DNA of 64,000 bases from Sedimentitalea sp042687825 (lineage in GTDB: Bacteria > Pseudomonadota > Alphaproteobacteria > Rhodobacterales > Rhodobacteraceae): positions 49,344 through 113,343 of the forward strand of contig NZ_JBHUQE010000011.1 of NCBI RefSeq assembly GCF_042687825.1. The letters run 5' to 3'. The stretch's first letter is position 1. Every line of letters begins with the position of its first letter. The notes below the pieces were generated by a model, which saw nothing but the letters and a program-made list of their open reading frames with translations, ran no database searches and was not told where the DNA came from. Of this stretch, positions 63,136 to 64,000 are shown piece after piece. The position numbers and the translations under genes are program-made.

Positions 63136-63210
63136 CGGCCGAAATCGGTTTTTCCACGTGCCGCGGGTGCGGTGCGCGATGTCACCGCGCACGCTGAATC
63201 GGCCTAAAGC

Positions 63211-63263
63211 GTTTCGAGATCAATTTGAGACATAGCCTGCAGCGTTGAAGTCATTCCAACGCT
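63211..63263. repeat. imperfect dyad and hairpin in the copA upstream gap
   Basis: An imperfect palindrome of 21 bases lies at 63211-63231 (arms GTTTC and GAGAC), followed by a perfect 7-bp hairpin AGCGTTG / CAACGCT at 63241-63263. No gene occupies 63136-63492. The block resembles a dispersed intergenic element, but no second copy is in the window. Confidence 0.4.
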
Positions 63264-63406
63264 CTGTGGGATCCTATGGCTCGCGGATTTCACCAATTGC
63301 CTTGAAGACCGCCAAGACCGCTGTGAATGAGCGCGCCCCGATCGGGTCCGGATCGAAACGGATCAGGCGCCGTGACGCCAAGGCGGCATCACGTGGCGGA
63401 CTTGGT

Positions 63407-63441
63407 CGGCAAGGCATGTCAGGGACTGACACGCCTTGCCG
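63407..63441 (-). repeat. 15-bp hairpin downstream of the MaoC gene
   Basis: Bases 63407-63421 pair with 63427-63441 around a five-base loop, 14 of 15 as Watson-Crick pairs and the other a G-U pair in minus-strand RNA. It lies 52 bases after the MaoC stop. There is no U-run, so it may protect the mRNA end or act in Rho-linked termination. Confidence 0.55.
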
Positions 63442-63492
63442 GGGGAGTGCGGCGGGCGACAGAAGCCACGCCGCGGGGAAAGTCGAGCGCGC

Positions 63493-63948
63493 CTAGGCCG
63501 CCGGGCGGTTCACTTCACGCTTCTTGCGCGAGGTGGTCTTGACGATCGCCTCGCCGTCCACGACCACCGCGCCATTGACGCGGCAGATCGTCTGCAGAAC
63601 CGCGCGGTGACGCCCGTCGATCAGCTCCTTGACGGTGACCTCGGCATGCACGGTATCGCCGGGGCGGACAGGGCCAACGAAATTCATCTGCTGTGAGATA
63701 TAGATCGTGCCCGGACCAGGCAGCCGGTTGGCCACGGCGGCCGAAATCGTGCTGGCGGTCAGAAATCCGTGCGCGATGCGGCCACCGAACGGGGTTTCGC
63801 GAGCGAATTCCTCGTTGATGTGAATGGCGTTGGTGTCGCCTGATGCACCGGCGAACAGGATGATATCGGCCTCGGTGATGGTCTTGGCAAAGGTGGCTGT
63901 CATGCCGATTTCGAGATCTTCGAAATCATAACCGTTCATTTCGTTCAT
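63493..63948 (-). CDS. MaoC family (R)-specific enoyl-CoA hydratase
   Basis: A 151-residue hot-dog-fold hydratase, PhaJ-like. The hydratase 2 motif (FAGASGDTNAIHINEEFA) has the catalytic Asp and His, followed by FGGRIAHGFLTAS. PhaJ enzymes make (R)-3-hydroxyacyl-CoA from enoyl-CoA for polyhydroxyalkanoates; other MaoC proteins act in side-chain degradation. GGAG stands eight bases before ATG 63948. Bases 63949-64000 show nothing. Confidence 0.88.
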   Translation of the reverse strand: MNEMNGYDFEDLEIGMTATFAKTITEADIILFAGASGDTNAIHINEEFARETPFGGRIAHGFLTASTISAAVANRLPGPGTIYISQQMNFVGPVRPGDTVHAEVTVKELIDGRHRAVLQTICRVNGAVVVDGEAIVKTTSRKKREVNRPAA

Positions 63949-64000
63949 TCGATCTGCTCCGTGGGTTCAGATGTGATTACATATTCGGATAGTTTGGTCC

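Overview
The window is high-GC DNA from an alphaproteobacterium, most probably a marine Rhodobacteraceae (Roseobacter-group) strain. The evidence is lineage-typical gene content and order: chvI-chvG-hprK-rapZ-EIIA-HPr next to pckA; rpoZ-rsh-DUF2062-pdxJ-...-acpS-lepB-rnc-era-recO; a GAAC-N7-GAAC type LexA box; methylsuccinyl-CoA dehydrogenase of the ethylmalonyl-CoA pathway; and a DmdB/C/D-like cluster for methylmercaptopropionate. No rRNA, tRNA, CRISPR array, prophage or intact insertion sequence was seen. Coding density is high, with many 4-bp start/stop overlaps.

Layout. 0-9.6 kb: transporters (MFS, AEC), an ornithine-cyclodeaminase-family enzyme, a HAD phosphatase, a UPF0178 protein, a ferritin-like/VIT1 metal exporter divergent from a TetR regulator, an NYN/OST-HTH protein, and both enzymes of glutathione-dependent formaldehyde oxidation (fghA, adhC). 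9.7-11.3 kb: a class II cytochrome c and, divergent from it, a decayed imuB behind an intact LexA box. 11.3-22.7 kb: CaCA exchanger, PaaX-type regulator, NlpC/P60 and leucyl aminopeptidase, carbonic anhydrase, asd, a cyclase-like DUF3095 protein, and an HpaI aldolase / aromatic decarboxylase / HpaR group. 22.7-25.3 kb: an outer-membrane barrel plus Wza-like export lipid/OM partner. 25.5-30.8 kb: fmt, two small membrane proteins, then a minus-strand operon ispH-lysE-DUF3429-rnhA-TRIC and a LabA-like NYN protein. 30.9-41.2 kb: the folK-rpoZ-rsh-...-recO housekeeping block. 41.2-51.9 kb: a META-domain lipoprotein with a broken start, mcd, a TauE permease, pckA, and the ChvI/ChvG plus regulatory-PTS block. 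52-60 kb: 3-hydroxybutyryl-CoA dehydrogenase, a DUF6473 protein, an AhpD-like protein, and a DmdC/B/D-like operon divergent from an AraC regulator. 60-64 kb: cueR and copA with a clear 19-bp-spacer CueR promoter, and a MaoC hydratase.

How it fits together. Carbon and one-carbon metabolism dominate: Dmd-like beta-oxidation of methylated sulfur compounds, formaldehyde detoxification, acetyl-CoA assimilation through Mcd, and gluconeogenesis through PckA beside its probable regulators. The most informative oddities are the imuB relic with its live-looking SOS box, a 155-bp exact duplication around a single N inside dmdC that looks like a scaffold join, a one-base shift at the start of a lipoprotein gene, and a tandem 14-bp repeat with 21-bp period between pckA and chvI. 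Gaps longer than 300 bases are 16976-17347 (two terminators), 24784-25085 (nothing recognised beyond a probable promoter), 46147-46488 (tandem repeats) and 63136-63492 (dyads and hairpins).
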